Of a stretch of 64,000 nt of DNA, positions 41,735 through 54,900 are shown piece by piece. The notes below the pieces were generated by a model that saw only the letters and a list, made by a program, of their open reading frames with translations, was not told the origin of the DNA and searched no databases. The DNA comes from Odiellus spinosus. Its lineage: Eukaryota > Arthropoda > Arachnida > Opiliones > Phalangiidae. Made by a program: the position numbers and the translations under genes. The stretch spans positions 868,001-932,000 of the forward strand of contig OY987230.1 in assembly GCA_963920705.1 (NCBI GenBank), in the 5' to 3' direction. The stretch's first letter is position 1; each line of letters opens with the position of its first letter.

Positions 41735-41775
41735 TAAGAAAGTGCCATGGATCAAAAAGATTTTAATATTTATGA
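41471..41775. mobile_element. 305-bp palindromic insertion with 14-bp target-site duplication, possibly Penelope-like
   Basis: This is the only non-satellite sequence seen inside the array. The 14-bp TTGACTATTTTGAT stands on both sides (41,457-41,470 and 41,776-41,789) and occurs once at the matching empty sites in sister repeats (38,777-38,790 and 48,287-48,300). That shows a true insertion with a target duplication. Bases 41,469-41,734 form a perfect palindrome; a non-palindromic tail of about 40 bp follows (41,735-41,775). It has no open frame and no poly-A tail. A long target duplication points to target-primed reverse transcription or staggered-break repair rather than a cut-and-paste transposon. 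A CTGAGGA/GAAA stem-loop in each arm suggests a Penelope-like retroelement fragment; that assignment is tentative. Confidence 0.8.
41616..41639 (+). other. Hammerhead-ribozyme-like stem-loop, with mirror copy at 41,564-41,587 on the minus strand
   Basis: The sequence reads CTGAGGA, one A, a short hairpin GGACC-AC-GGTCC, then GAAA. The known hammerhead catalytic core has CUGANGA, stem II and GAAA, and Penelope-like retroelements are known to carry hammerheads. Differences are an extra A before stem II and no visible stem III with a UH cleavage site. It may be a degenerate or incomplete motif. Confidence 0.35.
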
Positions 41776-44710
41776 TTGACTATTTTGATATTCTATGATT
41801 TCTTGAATTGGCCATATTTTTCTTGTTTTTCAACGGATTTACCAAAACTATTGTTTTTTAGATAGACGAAAATTTGGTCTTTCGAGTGGTCTTAATTTTG
41901 TCTAAATCGCTTAAAATTCAAAAGTTTTGTGTCCATTTGAATCCAATAATCTTGGATTTTTAAGCGTTTTTGCTTAATTTTAACCAATTTTATATTTGTC
42001 ACAATTTTGCAATTTAGACAAAACCAAAGTCATTCGAAAGAGCAATTAATGGACAGTCTAAATAATAAGAGTTTTCAAAAATCCGTTGAAAAACAAGAAA
42101 AATATGGCCAATTCAAGAAATCATAGAATATCAAAATAGTCAAATTTCAGATTTTCAAAATTCGCTTTTTGACATTAGATGTTTTTTGAATTGTCCATAT
42201 TTTCCATGTTTTTCAACGGATTTTTGAAAACTCTTATTATTTAAACTGTCCATTAATTGCTCTTTCGAATGACTTTGGTTTTGTCTAAATTGCAAAATTG
42301 TGACAAATATAAAATTGGTTATAATTAAGCAAAAACGCTTAAAAATCCAAGATTATTGGATTCAAATGGACACAAAACTTTTGATTTTTAAGCGATTTAG
42401 ACAAAATTAAGACCACTCAAAAGAGCAAATATTGCTCTATCTAAAAAACAAGAGTTTTGGAAAATCCGTTGAAAAACATGGAAAATATGGACAATTCAAA
42501 AAACATCTAATATCAAAAAGCGAATTTTGAAAATCTGAAATTTGACTATTTTGATATTCTATGATTTCTTGAATTGGCCATATTTTTCTTGTTTTTCAAC
42601 GGATTTTTGAAAACTCTTATTATTTAGACTGTCCATTAATTGCTCTTTCGAATGACTTTGGTTTTGTCTAAATTGCCAAAACGTGACAAATATAAAATTG
42701 GTTAAAATTAAGCAAAAACGCTTAAAAATCCAAGATTATTGGATTCAAATGGACACAAAACTTTTGAATTTTAAGCGATTTAGACAAAATTAAGACCACT
42801 CGAAAGACCAAATTTTGGTCTATCTAAAAAACAATAGTTTTGGAAAATCCGTTGAAAAACAAGAAAAATATGGCCAATTCAAGAAATCATACAATATCAA
42901 AATAGTCAAATTTCAGATTTTCAAAATTAGCTTTTTGATATTAGATGTTTTTTGAATTGTCCATATTTTCCATGTTTTTCAACGGATTTTCCAAAACTCT
43001 TGATTTTCAGATAGACCAATATTTGCTCTTTCGAGTGGTCTTAATTTTGTCTAAATCGCTTAAAAATCAAAAGTTTTGTGTCCATTTGAATCCAATAATC
43101 TTGGATTTTTAAGCGTTTTTGCTTAATTTTAACCAATTTTATATTTGTCACGTTTTGGCAATTTAGACAAAACCAAAGTCATTCGAAAGAGCAATTAATG
43201 GACAGTCTAAATAATAAGAGTTTTCAAAAATCCGTTGAAAAACAAGAAAAATATGGCCAATTCAAGAAATCATAGAATATCAAAATAGTCAAATTTCAGA
43301 TTTTCAAAATTCGCTTTTTGATATTAGATGTTTTTTGAATTGGCCATATTTTTCTTGTTTTTCAACGGATTTTTGAAAACTCTTATTATTAAGACTGTCC
43401 ATTAATTGCTCTTTCGAATGACTTTGTTTTTGTCTAAATTGCAAAATTGTGACAAATATAAAATTGGTTAAAATTAAGCAAAAACGCTTAAAAATCCAAG
43501 ATTATTGGATTCAAATGGACACAAAACTTTTGATTTTTAAGCGATTTAGACAAAATTAAGACCACTCGAAAGAGCAAATATTGGTCTATCTAAAAAACAA
43601 GAGTTTTGGAAAATCCGTTGAAAAACATGGAAAATATGGACAATTCAAAAAACATCTAATATCAAAAAGCGAATTTTGAAAATCTGAAATTTGACTATTT
43701 TGATATTGTATGATTTCTTGAATTGGCCATATTTTTCTTGTTTTTCAACGGATTTTCCAAAACTATTGTTTTTTAGATAGACCAAAATTTGGTCTTTCGA
43801 GTGGTCTTAATTTTGTCTAAATCGCTTAAAATTCAAAAGTTTTGTGTCCATTTGAATCCAATAATCTTGGATTTTTAAGCGTTTTTGCTTAATTTTAACC
43901 AATTTTATATTTGTCACAATTTTGCAATTTAGACAAAACCAAAGTCATTCGAAAGAGCAATTAATGGACAGTTTAAATAATAAGAGTTTTCAAAAATCCG
44001 TTGAAAAACATGGAAAATATGGACAATTCAAAAAAAATCTAATATCAAAAAGCGAATTTTGAAAATCTGAAATTTGACTATTTTGATATTCTAATATTTC
44101 TTGAATTGGCCATATTTTTCTTGTTTGTCAACGGATTTTTGAAAACTCTTATTATTTAGACTGTCCATTAATTGCTCTTTCGAATGACTTTGGTTTTGTC
44201 TAAATTGCCAAAACGTGACAAATATAAAATTGGTTAAAATTAAGCAAAAACGCTTAAAAATCCAAGATTATTGGATTCAAATGGACACAAAACTTTTGAT
44301 TTTTAAGGGATTTAGACAAAATTAAGACCACTCGAAAGAGCAAATATTGATCTATCTAAAAAACAAGAGTTTTGGAAAATCAGTTGAAAAACATGGAAAA
44401 TATGGACAATTCAAAAAACATCTAATATCAAAAAGCGAATTTTGAAAATCTGAAATTTGACTATTTTGATATTCTATGATTTCTTGAATTGGCCATATTT
44501 TTCTTGTTTTTCAACGGATTTTTGAAAACTCTTATTATTTAGACTGTCCATTAATTGCTCTTTCGAATGACTTTCGTTTTGTCTAAATTGCCAAAACGTG
44601 ACAAATATAAAATTGGTTAAAATTAAGCAAAAACGCTTAAAAATCCAAGATTATTGGATTCAAATGGACACAAAACTTTTGATTTTTAAGCGATTTAGAC
44701 AAAATTAAGA

Positions 44711-47700
44711 CCACTCGAAAGACCAAATTTTGCTCTATCTAAAAAACAATAGTTTTGGAAAATCCGTTGAAAAACAAGAAAAATATGGCCAATTCAAGAA
44801 ATCATACAATATCAAAATAGTCAAATTTCAGATTTTAAAAATTCGCTTTTTGATATTAGATGTTTTTTGAATTGTCCATATTTTCCATGTTTTTCAACGG
44901 ATTTTCCAAAACTCTTGTTTTTTAGATAGAGCAATATTTGCTCTTTCGAGTGGTCTTAATTTTGTCTAAATCGCTTAAAAATCAAAAGTTTTGTGTCCAT
45001 TTGAATCCAATAATCTTGGATTTTTAAGCGTTTTTGCTTAATTTTAACCAATTTTATATTTGTCACGTTTTGGCAATTTAGACAAAACCAAAGTCATTCG
45101 AAAGAGCAATTAATGGACAGTCTAAATAATAAGAGTTTTCAAAAATCCGTTGAAAAACAAGAAGAATATGGCCAATTCAAGAAATCATAGAATATCAAAA
45201 TAGTCAAATTTCAGATTTTCAAAATTCGCTTTTTGATATTAGATGTTTTTTGAATTGTCCATATTTTCCATGTTTTTCAACGGATTTTCCAAAACTCTTG
45301 TTTTTTAGATAGACCAAAATTTGGTCTTTCGAGTGGTCTTAATTTTGTCTAAATCGCTTAAAATTCAAAAGTTTTGTGTCCATTTGAATCCAATAATCTT
45401 GGATTTTTAAGCGTTTTTGTTTAATTTTAACCAATTTTATATTTGTCACAATTTTGCAATTTAGACAAAACCAAAGTCATTCGAAAGAGCAATTGATGGA
45501 CAGTCTAAATAATAAGTGTTTTCAAAAATCCGTTGAAAAACAAGAAAAATATGGCCAATTCAAGAAATCATAGAATATCAAAATAGTCAAATTTCAGATT
45601 TTCAAAATTCGCTTTTTGATATTAGATGTTTTTTGAATTGTCCATATTTTCCATGTTTTTCAACTGATTTTCCAAAACTCTTGTTTTTTAGATAGATCAA
45701 TATTTGCTCTTTCGAGTGGTCTTAATTTTGTCTAAATCGCTTAAAAATCAAAAGTTTTGTGTCCATTTGAATCCAATAATCTTGGATTTTTAAGCGTTTT
45801 TGCTTAATTTTAACCAATTTTATATTTGTCACAATTTTGCAATTTAGACAAAACCAAAGTCATTCGAAAGAGCAATTAATGGACAGTTTAAATAATAAGA
45901 GTTTTCAAAAATCCGTTGAAAAGCATGGAAAATATGGCCAATTCAAGAAATCATAGAATATCAAAATAGTCAAATTTCAGATTTTCAAAATTCGCTTTTT
46001 GATATTAGATGTTTTTTGAATTGTCCATATTTTCCATGTTTTTCAACGGATTTTCCAAAACTCTTGTTTTTTAGATAGACCAAAATTTGGTCTTTCGAGT
46101 GGTCTTAATTTTGTCTAAATCGCTTAAAAATCAAAAGTTTTGTGTCCATTTGAATCCAATAATCTTGGATTTTTAAGCGTTTTTGCTTAATTTTAACCAA
46201 TTTTATATTTGTCACAATTTTGCAATTTAGACAAAACCAAAGTCATTCGAAAGAGCAATTAATGGACAGTTTAAATAATAAGAGTTTTCAAAAATCCGTT
46301 GAAAAACATGGAAAATATGGCCAATTCAAGAAATCATAGAATATCAAAATAGTCAAATTTCAGATTTTCAAAATTCGCTTTTTGATATTAGATGTTTTTT
46401 GAATTGTCCATATTTTCCATGTTTTTCAACGGATTTTCCAAAACTCTTGTTTTTTAGATAGACCAAAATTTGGTCTTTCGAGTGGTCTTAATTTTGTCTA
46501 AATCGCTTAAAATTCAAAAGTTTTGTGTCCATTTGAATCCAATAATCTTGGATTTTTAAGCGTTTTTGTTTAATTTTAACCAATTTTATATTTGTCACAA
46601 TTTTGCAATTTAGACAAAACCAAAGTCATTCGAAAGAGCAATTGATGGACAGTCTAAATAATAAGTGTTTTCAAAAATCCGTTGAAAAACAAGAAAAATA
46701 TGGCCAATTCAAGAAATCATAGAATATCAAAATAGTCAAATTTCAGATTTTCAAAATTCGCTTTTTGATATTAGATGTTTTTTGAATTGTCCATATTTTC
46801 CATGTTTTTCAAATGATTTTCCAAAACTCTTGTTTTTTAGATAGATCAATATTTGCTCTTTCGAGTGGTCTTAATTTTGTCTAAATCGCTTAAAAATCAA
46901 AAGTTTTGTGTCCATTTGAATCCAATAATCTTGGATTTTTAAGCGTTTTTGCTTAATTTTAACCAATTTTATATTTGTCACAATTTTGCAATTTAGACAA
47001 AACCAAAGTCATTCGAAAGAGCAATTAATGGACAGTTTAAATAATAAGAGTTTTCAAAAATCCGTTGAAAAACATGGAAAATATGGCCAATTCAAGAAAT
47101 CATAGAATATCAAAATAGTCAAATTTCAGATTTTCAAAATTCGCTTTTTGATATTAGATGTTTTTTGAATTGTCCATATTTTCCATGTTTTTCAACGGAT
47201 TTTCCAAAACTCTTGTTTTTTAGATAGACCAAAATTTGGTCTTTCGAGTGGTCTTAATTTTGTCTAAATCGCTTAAAAATCAAAAGTTTTGTGTCCATTT
47301 GAATCCAATAATCTTGCATTTTTAAGCGTTTTTGCTTAATTTTAACCAATTTTATATTTGTCACAATTTTGCAATTTAGACAAAACCAAAGTCATTCGAA
47401 AGAGCAATTAATGGACAGTTTAAATAATAAGAGTTTTCAAAAATCCGTTGAAAAACATGGAAAATATGGCCAATTCAAGAAATCATAGAATATCAAAATA
47501 GTCAAATTTCAGATTTTCAAAATTCGCTTTTTGATATTAGATGTTTTTTGAATTGTCCATATTTTCCATGTTTTTCAACGGATTTTCCAAAACTCTTGTT
47601 TTTTAGATAGACCAAAATTTGGTCTTTCGAGTGGTCTTAATTTTGTCTAAATCGCTTAAAATTCAAAAGTTTTGTGTCCATTTGAATCCAATAATCTTGG

Positions 47701-50700
47701 ATTTTTAAGCGTTTTTGCTTAATTTTAACCAATTTTATATTTGTCACAATTTTGCAATTTAGACAAAACCAAAGTCATTCGAAAGAGCAATTAATGGAAA
47801 GTCTAAATAATAAGAGTTTTCAAAAATCCGTTGAAAAACAAGAAAAATGTGGACAATTCAAGAAATCATAGAATATCAAAATAGTCAAATTTCAGATTTT
47901 CAAAATTCGCTTTTTGATATTAGATGTTTTTTGAATTGGCCATATTTTTCTTGTTTTTCAACGGATTTTTGAAAACTCTTATTATTAAGACTGTCCATTA
48001 ATTGCTCTTTCGAATGACTTTGTTTTTGTCTAAATTGCAAAATTGTGACAAATATAAAATTGTTTAAAATTAAGCAAAAACGCTTAAAAATCCAAGATTA
48101 TTGGATTCAAATGGACACAAAACTTTTGATTTTTAAGCGATTTAGACAAAATTAAGACCACTCGAAAGAGCAAATATTGGTCTATCTGAAAATCAAGAGT
48201 TTTGGAAAATCCGTTGAAAAACATGGAAAATATGGACAATTCAAAAAACATCTAATATCAAAAAGCGAATTTTGAAAATCTGAAATTTGACTATTTTGAT
48301 ATTCTATGATTTCTTGAATTGGCCATATTTTTCTTGTTTTTCAACGGATTTTCCAAAACTATTGTTTTTTAGATAGACGAAAATTTGGTCTTTCGAGTGG
48401 TCTTAATTTTGTCTAAATCGCTTAAAATTCAAAAGTTTTGTGTCCATTTGAATCCAATAATCTTGGATTTTTAAGCGTTTTTGCTTAATTTTAACCAATT
48501 TTATATTTGTCACATTTTTGCAATTTAGACAAAACCAAAGTCATTCGAAAGAGCAATTAATGGACAGTCTAAATAATAAGAGTTTTCAAAAATCCGTTGA
48601 AAAACAAGAAAAATATGGCCAATTCAAGAAATCATAGAATATCAAAATAGTCAAATTTCAGATTTTCAAAATTCGCTTTTTGACATTAGATGTTTTTTGA
48701 ATTGTCCATATTTTCCATGTTTTTCAACGGATTTTTGAAAACTCTTATTATTTAAACTGTCCATTAATTGCTCTTTCGAATGACTTTGGTTTTGTCTAAA
48801 TTGCAAAATTGTGACAAATATAAAATTGGTTATAATTAAGCAAAAACGCTTAAAAATCCAAGATTATTGGATTCAAATGGACACAAAACTTTTGATTTTT
48901 AAGCGATTTAGACAAAATTAAGACCACTCAAAAGAGCAAATATTGCTCTATCTAAAAAACAAGAGTTTTGGAAAATCCGTTGAAAAACATGGAAAATATG
49001 GACAATTCAAAAAACATCTAATATCAAAAAGCGAATTTTGAAAATCTGAAATTTGACTATTTTGATATTCTATGATTTCTTGAATTGGCCATATTTTTCT
49101 TGTTTTTCAACGGATTTTTGAAAACTCTTATTATTTAGACTGTCCATTAATTGCTCTTTCGAATGACTTTGGTTTTGTCTAAATTGCCAAAACGTGACAA
49201 ATATAAAATTGGTTAAAATTAAGCAAAAACGCTTAAAAATCCAAGATTATTGGATTCAAATGGACACAAAACTTTTGAATTTTAAGCGATTTAGACAAAA
49301 TTAAGACCACTCGAAAGACCAAATTTTGGTCTATCTAAAAAACAATAGTTTTGGAAAATCCGTTGAAAAACAAGAAAAATATGGCCAATTCAATAAATCA
49401 TACAATATCAAAATAGTCAAATTTCAGATTTTCAAAATTCGCTTTTTGATATTAGATGTTTTTTGAATTGTCCATATTTTCCATGTTTTTCAACGGATTT
49501 TCCAAAACTCTTGATTTTCAGATAGACCAATATTTGCTCTTTCGAGTGGTCTTAATTTTGTCTAAATCGCTTAAAAATCAAAAGTTTTGTGTCCATTTGA
49601 ATCCAATAATCTTGGATTTTTAAGCGTTTTTGCTTAATTTTAACCAATTTTATATTTGTCACGTTTTGGCAATTTAGACAAAACCAAAGTCATTCGAAAG
49701 AGCAATTAATGGACAGTCTAAATAATAAGAGTTTTCAAAAATCCGTTGAAAAACAAGAAAAATATGGCCAATTCAAGAAATCATAGAATATCAAAATAGT
49801 CAAATTTCAGATTTTCAAAATTCGCTTTTTGATATTAGATGTTTTTTGAATTGTCCATATTTTCCATGTTTTTCAACGGATTTTTGAAAACTCTTATTAT
49901 TTAGACTGTCCATTAATTGCTCTTTCGAATGACTTTGGTTTTGTCTAAATTGCAAAATTGTGACAAATATAAAATTGGTTAAAATTAAGCAAAAACGCTT
50001 AAAAATCCAAGATTATTGGATTCAAATGGACACAAAACTTTTGAATTTTAAGCGATTTAGACAAAATTAAGACCACTCGAAAGACCAAATTTTGGTCTAT
50101 CTAAAAAACAATAGTTTTGGAAAATCCGTTGAAAAACAAGAAAAATATGGCCAATTCAAGAAATCATACAATATCAAAATAGTCAAATTTCAGATTTTCA
50201 AAATTCGCTTTTTGATATTAGAGGTTTTTTGAATTGTCCATATTTTCCATGTTTTTCAACGGATTTTCCAAAACTCTTGTTATTTAGATAGACCAATATT
50301 TGCTCTTTTGAGTGGTCTTAATTTTGTCTAAATCGCTTAAAAATCAAAAGTTTTGTGTCCATTTGAATCCAATAATCTTGGATTTTTAAGCGTTTTTGCT
50401 TAATTTTAACCAATTTTATATTTGTCACAATTTTGCAATTTAGACAAAACCAAAGTCATTCGAAAGAGCAATTAATGGACAATCTAAATAAGAGTTTTCA
50501 AAAATCCGTTGAATAACAAGAAAAATGTGGACAATTCAAGAAATCATAGAATATCAAAATAGTCAAATTTCAGATTTTCAAAATTCGCTTTTTGATATTA
50601 GATGTTTTTTGAATTGGCCATATTTTTCTTGTTTTTCAACGGATTTTTGAAAACTCTTATTATTAAGACTGTCCATTAATTGCTCTTTCGAATGACTTTG

Positions 50701-51985
50701 TTTTTGTCTAAATTGCAAAATTGTGACAAATATAAAATTGGTTAAAATTAAGCAAAAACGCTTAAAAATCCAAGATTATTGGATTCAAATGGACACAAAA
50801 CTTTTGATTTTGAAGCGATTTAGACAAAATTAAGACCACTCGAAAGAGCAAATATTGGTCTATCTAAAAAACAAGAGTTTTGGAAAATCCGTTGAAAAAC
50901 ATGGAAAATATGGACAATTCAAAAAACATCTAATATCAAAAAGCGAATTTTGAAAATCTGAAATTTGACTATTTTGATATTGTATGATTTCTTGAATTGG
51001 CCATATTTTTCTTGTTTTTCAACGGATTTTCCAAAACTATTGTTTTTTAGATAGACCAAAATTTGGTCTTTCGAGTGGTCTTAAATTTGTCTAAATCGCT
51101 TAAAATTCAAAAGTTTTGTGTCCATTTGAATCCAATAATCTTGGATTTTTAAGCGTTTTTGCTTAATTTTAACCAATTTTATATTTGTCACAATTTTGCA
51201 ATTTAGACAAAACCAAAGTCATTCGAAAGAGCAATTAATGGACAGTTTTAATAATAAGAGTTTTCAAAAATCCGTTGAAAAACATGGAAAATATGGACAA
51301 TTCAAAAAAAATCTAATATCAAAAAGCGAATTTTGAAAATCTGAAATTTGACTATTTTGATATTCTAATATTTCTTGAATTGGCCATATTTTTCTTGTTT
51401 GTCAACGGATTTTTGAAAACTCTTATTATTTAGACTGTCCATTAATTGCTCTTTCGAATGACTTTGGTTTTGTCTAAATTGCCAAAACGTGACAAATATA
51501 AAATTGGTTAAAATTAAGCAAAAACGCTTAAAAATCCACGATTATTGGATTCAAATGGACACAAAACTTTTGATTTTTAAGCGATTTAGACAAAATTAAG
51601 ACCACTCGAAAGAGCAAATATTGATCTATCTAAAAAACAAGAGTTTTGGAAAATCAGTTGAAAAACATGGAAAATATGGACAATTCAAAAAACATCTAAT
51701 ATCAAAAAGCGAATTTTGAAAATCTGAAATTTGACTATTTTGATATTCTATGATTTCTTGAATTGGCCATATTTTTCTTGTTTTTCAACGGATTTTTGAA
51801 AACTCTTATTATTTAGACTGTCCATTAATTGCTCTTTCGAATGACTTTCGTTTTGTCTAAATTGCCAAAACGTGACAAATATAAAATTGGTTAAAATTAA
51901 GCAAAAACGCTTAAAAATCCAAGATTATTGGATTCAAATGGACACAAAACTTTTGATTTTTAAGCGATTTAGACAAAATTAAGAC
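44711..51985. repeat. Copy B of the 8,361-bp duplication
   Basis: It begins between about 44,690 and 44,733, where the sequence switches back to the start of copy A, and fades near 51,960-52,000 (GACCAAATTTTGGTC instead of GACCAAATTTTGCTC). Differences in length from copy A are whole numbers of monomers, apart from the foreign insertion carried only by copy A. Confidence 0.82.
45292..47589 (-). repeat. 1,149-bp (3-monomer) tandem duplication in an all-R run
   Basis: The variants TTTTTGTTTAATTTT, ATTGATGGAC, AATAAGTGTTTTC and AGATAGATCAATATTT occur once in copy A near 37,055-37,340. In copy B they occur twice, 1,149 bp apart (ATTGATGGAC at 45,492 and 46,641). This lies inside the longest single-orientation stretch seen, eight R cores from about 44,870 to 47,860, with all linkers L+. 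Confidence 0.85.
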
Positions 51986-54900
51986 CACTCGAAAGACCAA
52001 ATTTTGGTCTATCTAAAAAACAATAGTTTTGGAAAATCCGTTGAAAAACAAGAAAAATATGGCCAATTCAAGAAATCATACAATATCAAAATAGTCAAAT
52101 TTCAGATTTTCAAAATTCGCTTTTTGATATTAGATGTTTTTTGAATTGTCCATATTTTCCATGTTTTTCAACGGATTTTCCAAAACTCTTGATTTTCAGA
52201 TAGACCAATATTTGCTCTTTCGAGTGGTCTTAATTTTGTCTAAATCGCTTAAAAATCAAAAGTTTTGTGTCCATTTGAATCCAATAATCTTGGATTTTTA
52301 AGCGTTTTGCTTAATTTTAACCAATTTTATATTTGTCACAATTTTGCAATTTAGACAAAAACAAAGTCATTCGAAAGAGCAATTAATGGACAGTCTTAAT
52401 AATAAGAGTTTTCAAAAATCCGTTGAAAAACAAGAAAAATATGGCCAATTCACAAAACATCTAATATCAAAAAGGGAATTTTGAAAATCTGAAATTTGAC
52501 TATTTTGATATTCTATGATTTCTTGAATTGTCCACATTTTTCTTGTTTTTCAACGGATTTTTGAAAACTCTTATTATTTAGACTGTCCATTAATTGCTCT
52601 TTCGAATGACTTTGGTTTTGTCTAAATTGCAAAATTGTGACAAATATAAAATTGGTTAAAATTAAGCAAAAACGCTTAAAAATCCAAGATTATTGGATTC
52701 AAATGGACACAAAACTTTTGAATTTTAAGCGATTTAGACAAAATTAAGACCACTCGAAAGACCAAATTTTGGTCTATCTAAAAAACAATAGTTTTGGAAA
52801 ATCCGTTGAAAAACAAGAAAATTATGGCCAATTCTAGAAATCATACAATATCAAAATAGTCAAATTTCAGATTTTAAAAATTCGCTTTTTGATATTAGAT
52901 GTTTTTTGAATTGTCCATATTTTCCATGTTTTTCAACGGATTTTCCAAAACTCTTGATTTTCAGATAGACCAATATTTGCTCTTTCGAGTGGTCTTAATT
53001 TTGTCTAAATCGCTTAAAAATCAAAAGTTTTGTGTCCATTTGAATCCAATAATCTTGGATTTTTAAGCGTTTTTGCTTTATTTTAACCAATTTTATATTT
53101 GTCACAATTTTGCAATTTAGACAATACCAAAGTCATTCGAAAGAGCAATTAATGGACAGTTTAAATAATAAGAGTTTTCAAAAATCCGTTGAAAAACATG
53201 GAAAATGTGGACAATTCAAGAAATCATAGAATATCAAAATAGTCAAATTTCAGATTTTCAAAATTCGCTTTTTGATATTAGATGTTTTTTGAATTGGCCA
53301 TATTTTTCTTGTTTTTCAACGGATTTTTGAAAACTCTTATTATTAAGACTGTCCATTAATTGCTCTTTCGAATGACTTTGTTTTTGTCTAAATTGCAAAA
53401 TTGTGACAAATATAAAATTGGTTAAAATTAAGCAAAAACGCTTAAAAATCCAAGATTATTGGATTCAAATGGACACAAAACTTTTGATTTTTAAGCGATT
53501 TAGACAAAATTAAGACCACTCGAAAGAGCAAATATTGGTCTATCTGAAAATCAAGAGTTTTGGAAAATCCGTTGAAAAACATGGAAAATATGGACAATTA
53601 AAAAACATCTAATATCAAAAAGCGAGTTTTGAAAATCTGAAATTTGACTATTTTGATATTCTATGATTTCTTGAATTGGCCATATTTTTCTTGTTTTTCA
53701 ACGGATTTTTGAAAACTCTTATTATTTAGACTGTCCATTAATTGCTCTTTCGAATGACTTTGGTTTTGTCTAAATTGCCAAAACGTGACAAATATAAAAT
53801 TGGTTAAAATTAAGCAAAAACGCTTAAAAATCCAAGATTATTAGATTCAAATGGACACAAAACTTTTGATTTTTAAGCGATTTAGACAAATTTAAGACCA
53901 CTCGAAAGACCAAATTTTGGTCTATCTAAAAAACAATAGTTTTGGAAAATCCGTTGAAAAACAAGAAAAATATGGCCAATTCAAGAAATCATACAATATC
54001 AAAATAGTCAAATTTCAGATTTTCAAAATTCGCTTTTTGATATTAGATGTTTTTTGAATTGTCCATATTTTCCATGTTTTTCAACGGATTTTCCAAAACT
54101 CTTGTTTTTTAGATAGACCAATATTTGCTCTTTCGAGTGGTCTTAATTTTGTCTAAATCGCTTAAAAATCAAAAGTTTTGTGTCCATTTGAATCCAATAA
54201 TCTTGGATTTTTAAGCGTTTTTGCTTAATTTTAACCAATTTTATATTTGTCACGTTTTGGCAATTTAGACAAAACCAAAGTCATTCGAAAGAGCAATTAA
54301 TGGACAGTCTAAATAATAAGAGTTTTCAAAAATCCGTTGAAAAACAAGAAAAATATAGCCAATTCAAGAAATCATAGAATATCAAAATAGTCAAATTTCA
54401 GATTTTCAAAATTCGCTTTTTGATATTAGATGTTTTTTGAATTGTCCATATTTTCCATGTTTTTCAACGGATTTTCCAAAACTCTTGTTTTTTAGATAGA
54501 CCAAAATTTGGTCTTTCGAGTGGTCTTAATTTTGTCTAAATCGCTTAAAATTCAAAAGTTTTGTGTCCATTTGAATCCAATAATCTTGGATTTTTAAGCG
54601 TTTTTGCTTAATTTTAACCAATTTTATATTTGTCACAATTTTGCAATTTAGACAAAACCAAAGTCATTCGAAAGAGCAATTAATGGACAGTCTAAATAAT
54701 AAGAGTTTTCAAAAATCCGTTGAAAAACAAGAAAAATATGGCCAATTCAAGAAATCATAGAATATCAAAATAGTCAAATTTCAGATTTTCAAAATTCGCT
54801 TTTTGATATTAGATGTCTTTTGAATTGTCCATATTTTCCATGTTTTTCAACGGATTTTTGAAAACTCTTATTATTTAAACTGTCCATTAATTGCTCTTTC

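Larger units (their letters stand above)
38135..43335. repeat. ~2,680-bp (7-monomer) tandem duplication nested in copy A
   Basis: The variant TAATGGAAAG occurs at 38,281 and 40,962 (2,681 bp apart). The variant TACCAAAACTATTG occurs at 38,841 and 41,840 (2,999 bp apart). The excess of 319 bp equals the 305-bp insertion at 41,471 plus its 14-bp target duplication. The insertion is therefore younger than this duplication. Confidence 0.82.
36350..44710. repeat. Copy A of an 8,361-bp tandem segmental duplication within the satellite
   Basis: Private variants recur 8,361 bp downstream: ACCAAATTTTGCTC at 36,361/44,722, AAGAATATGG at 36,801/45,162, and ATTGATGGAC at 37,131/45,492. Later offsets are 9,511 (TAATGGAAAG 38,281/47,792), 6,511 (GACATTAG 42,171/48,682) and 7,274 bp (CTAATATTTC 44,091/51,365). 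The offset changes correspond to a 3-monomer gain in copy B, a 7-monomer duplication plus the 319-bp insertion in copy A, and one extra dimer in copy B. Confidence 0.85.
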
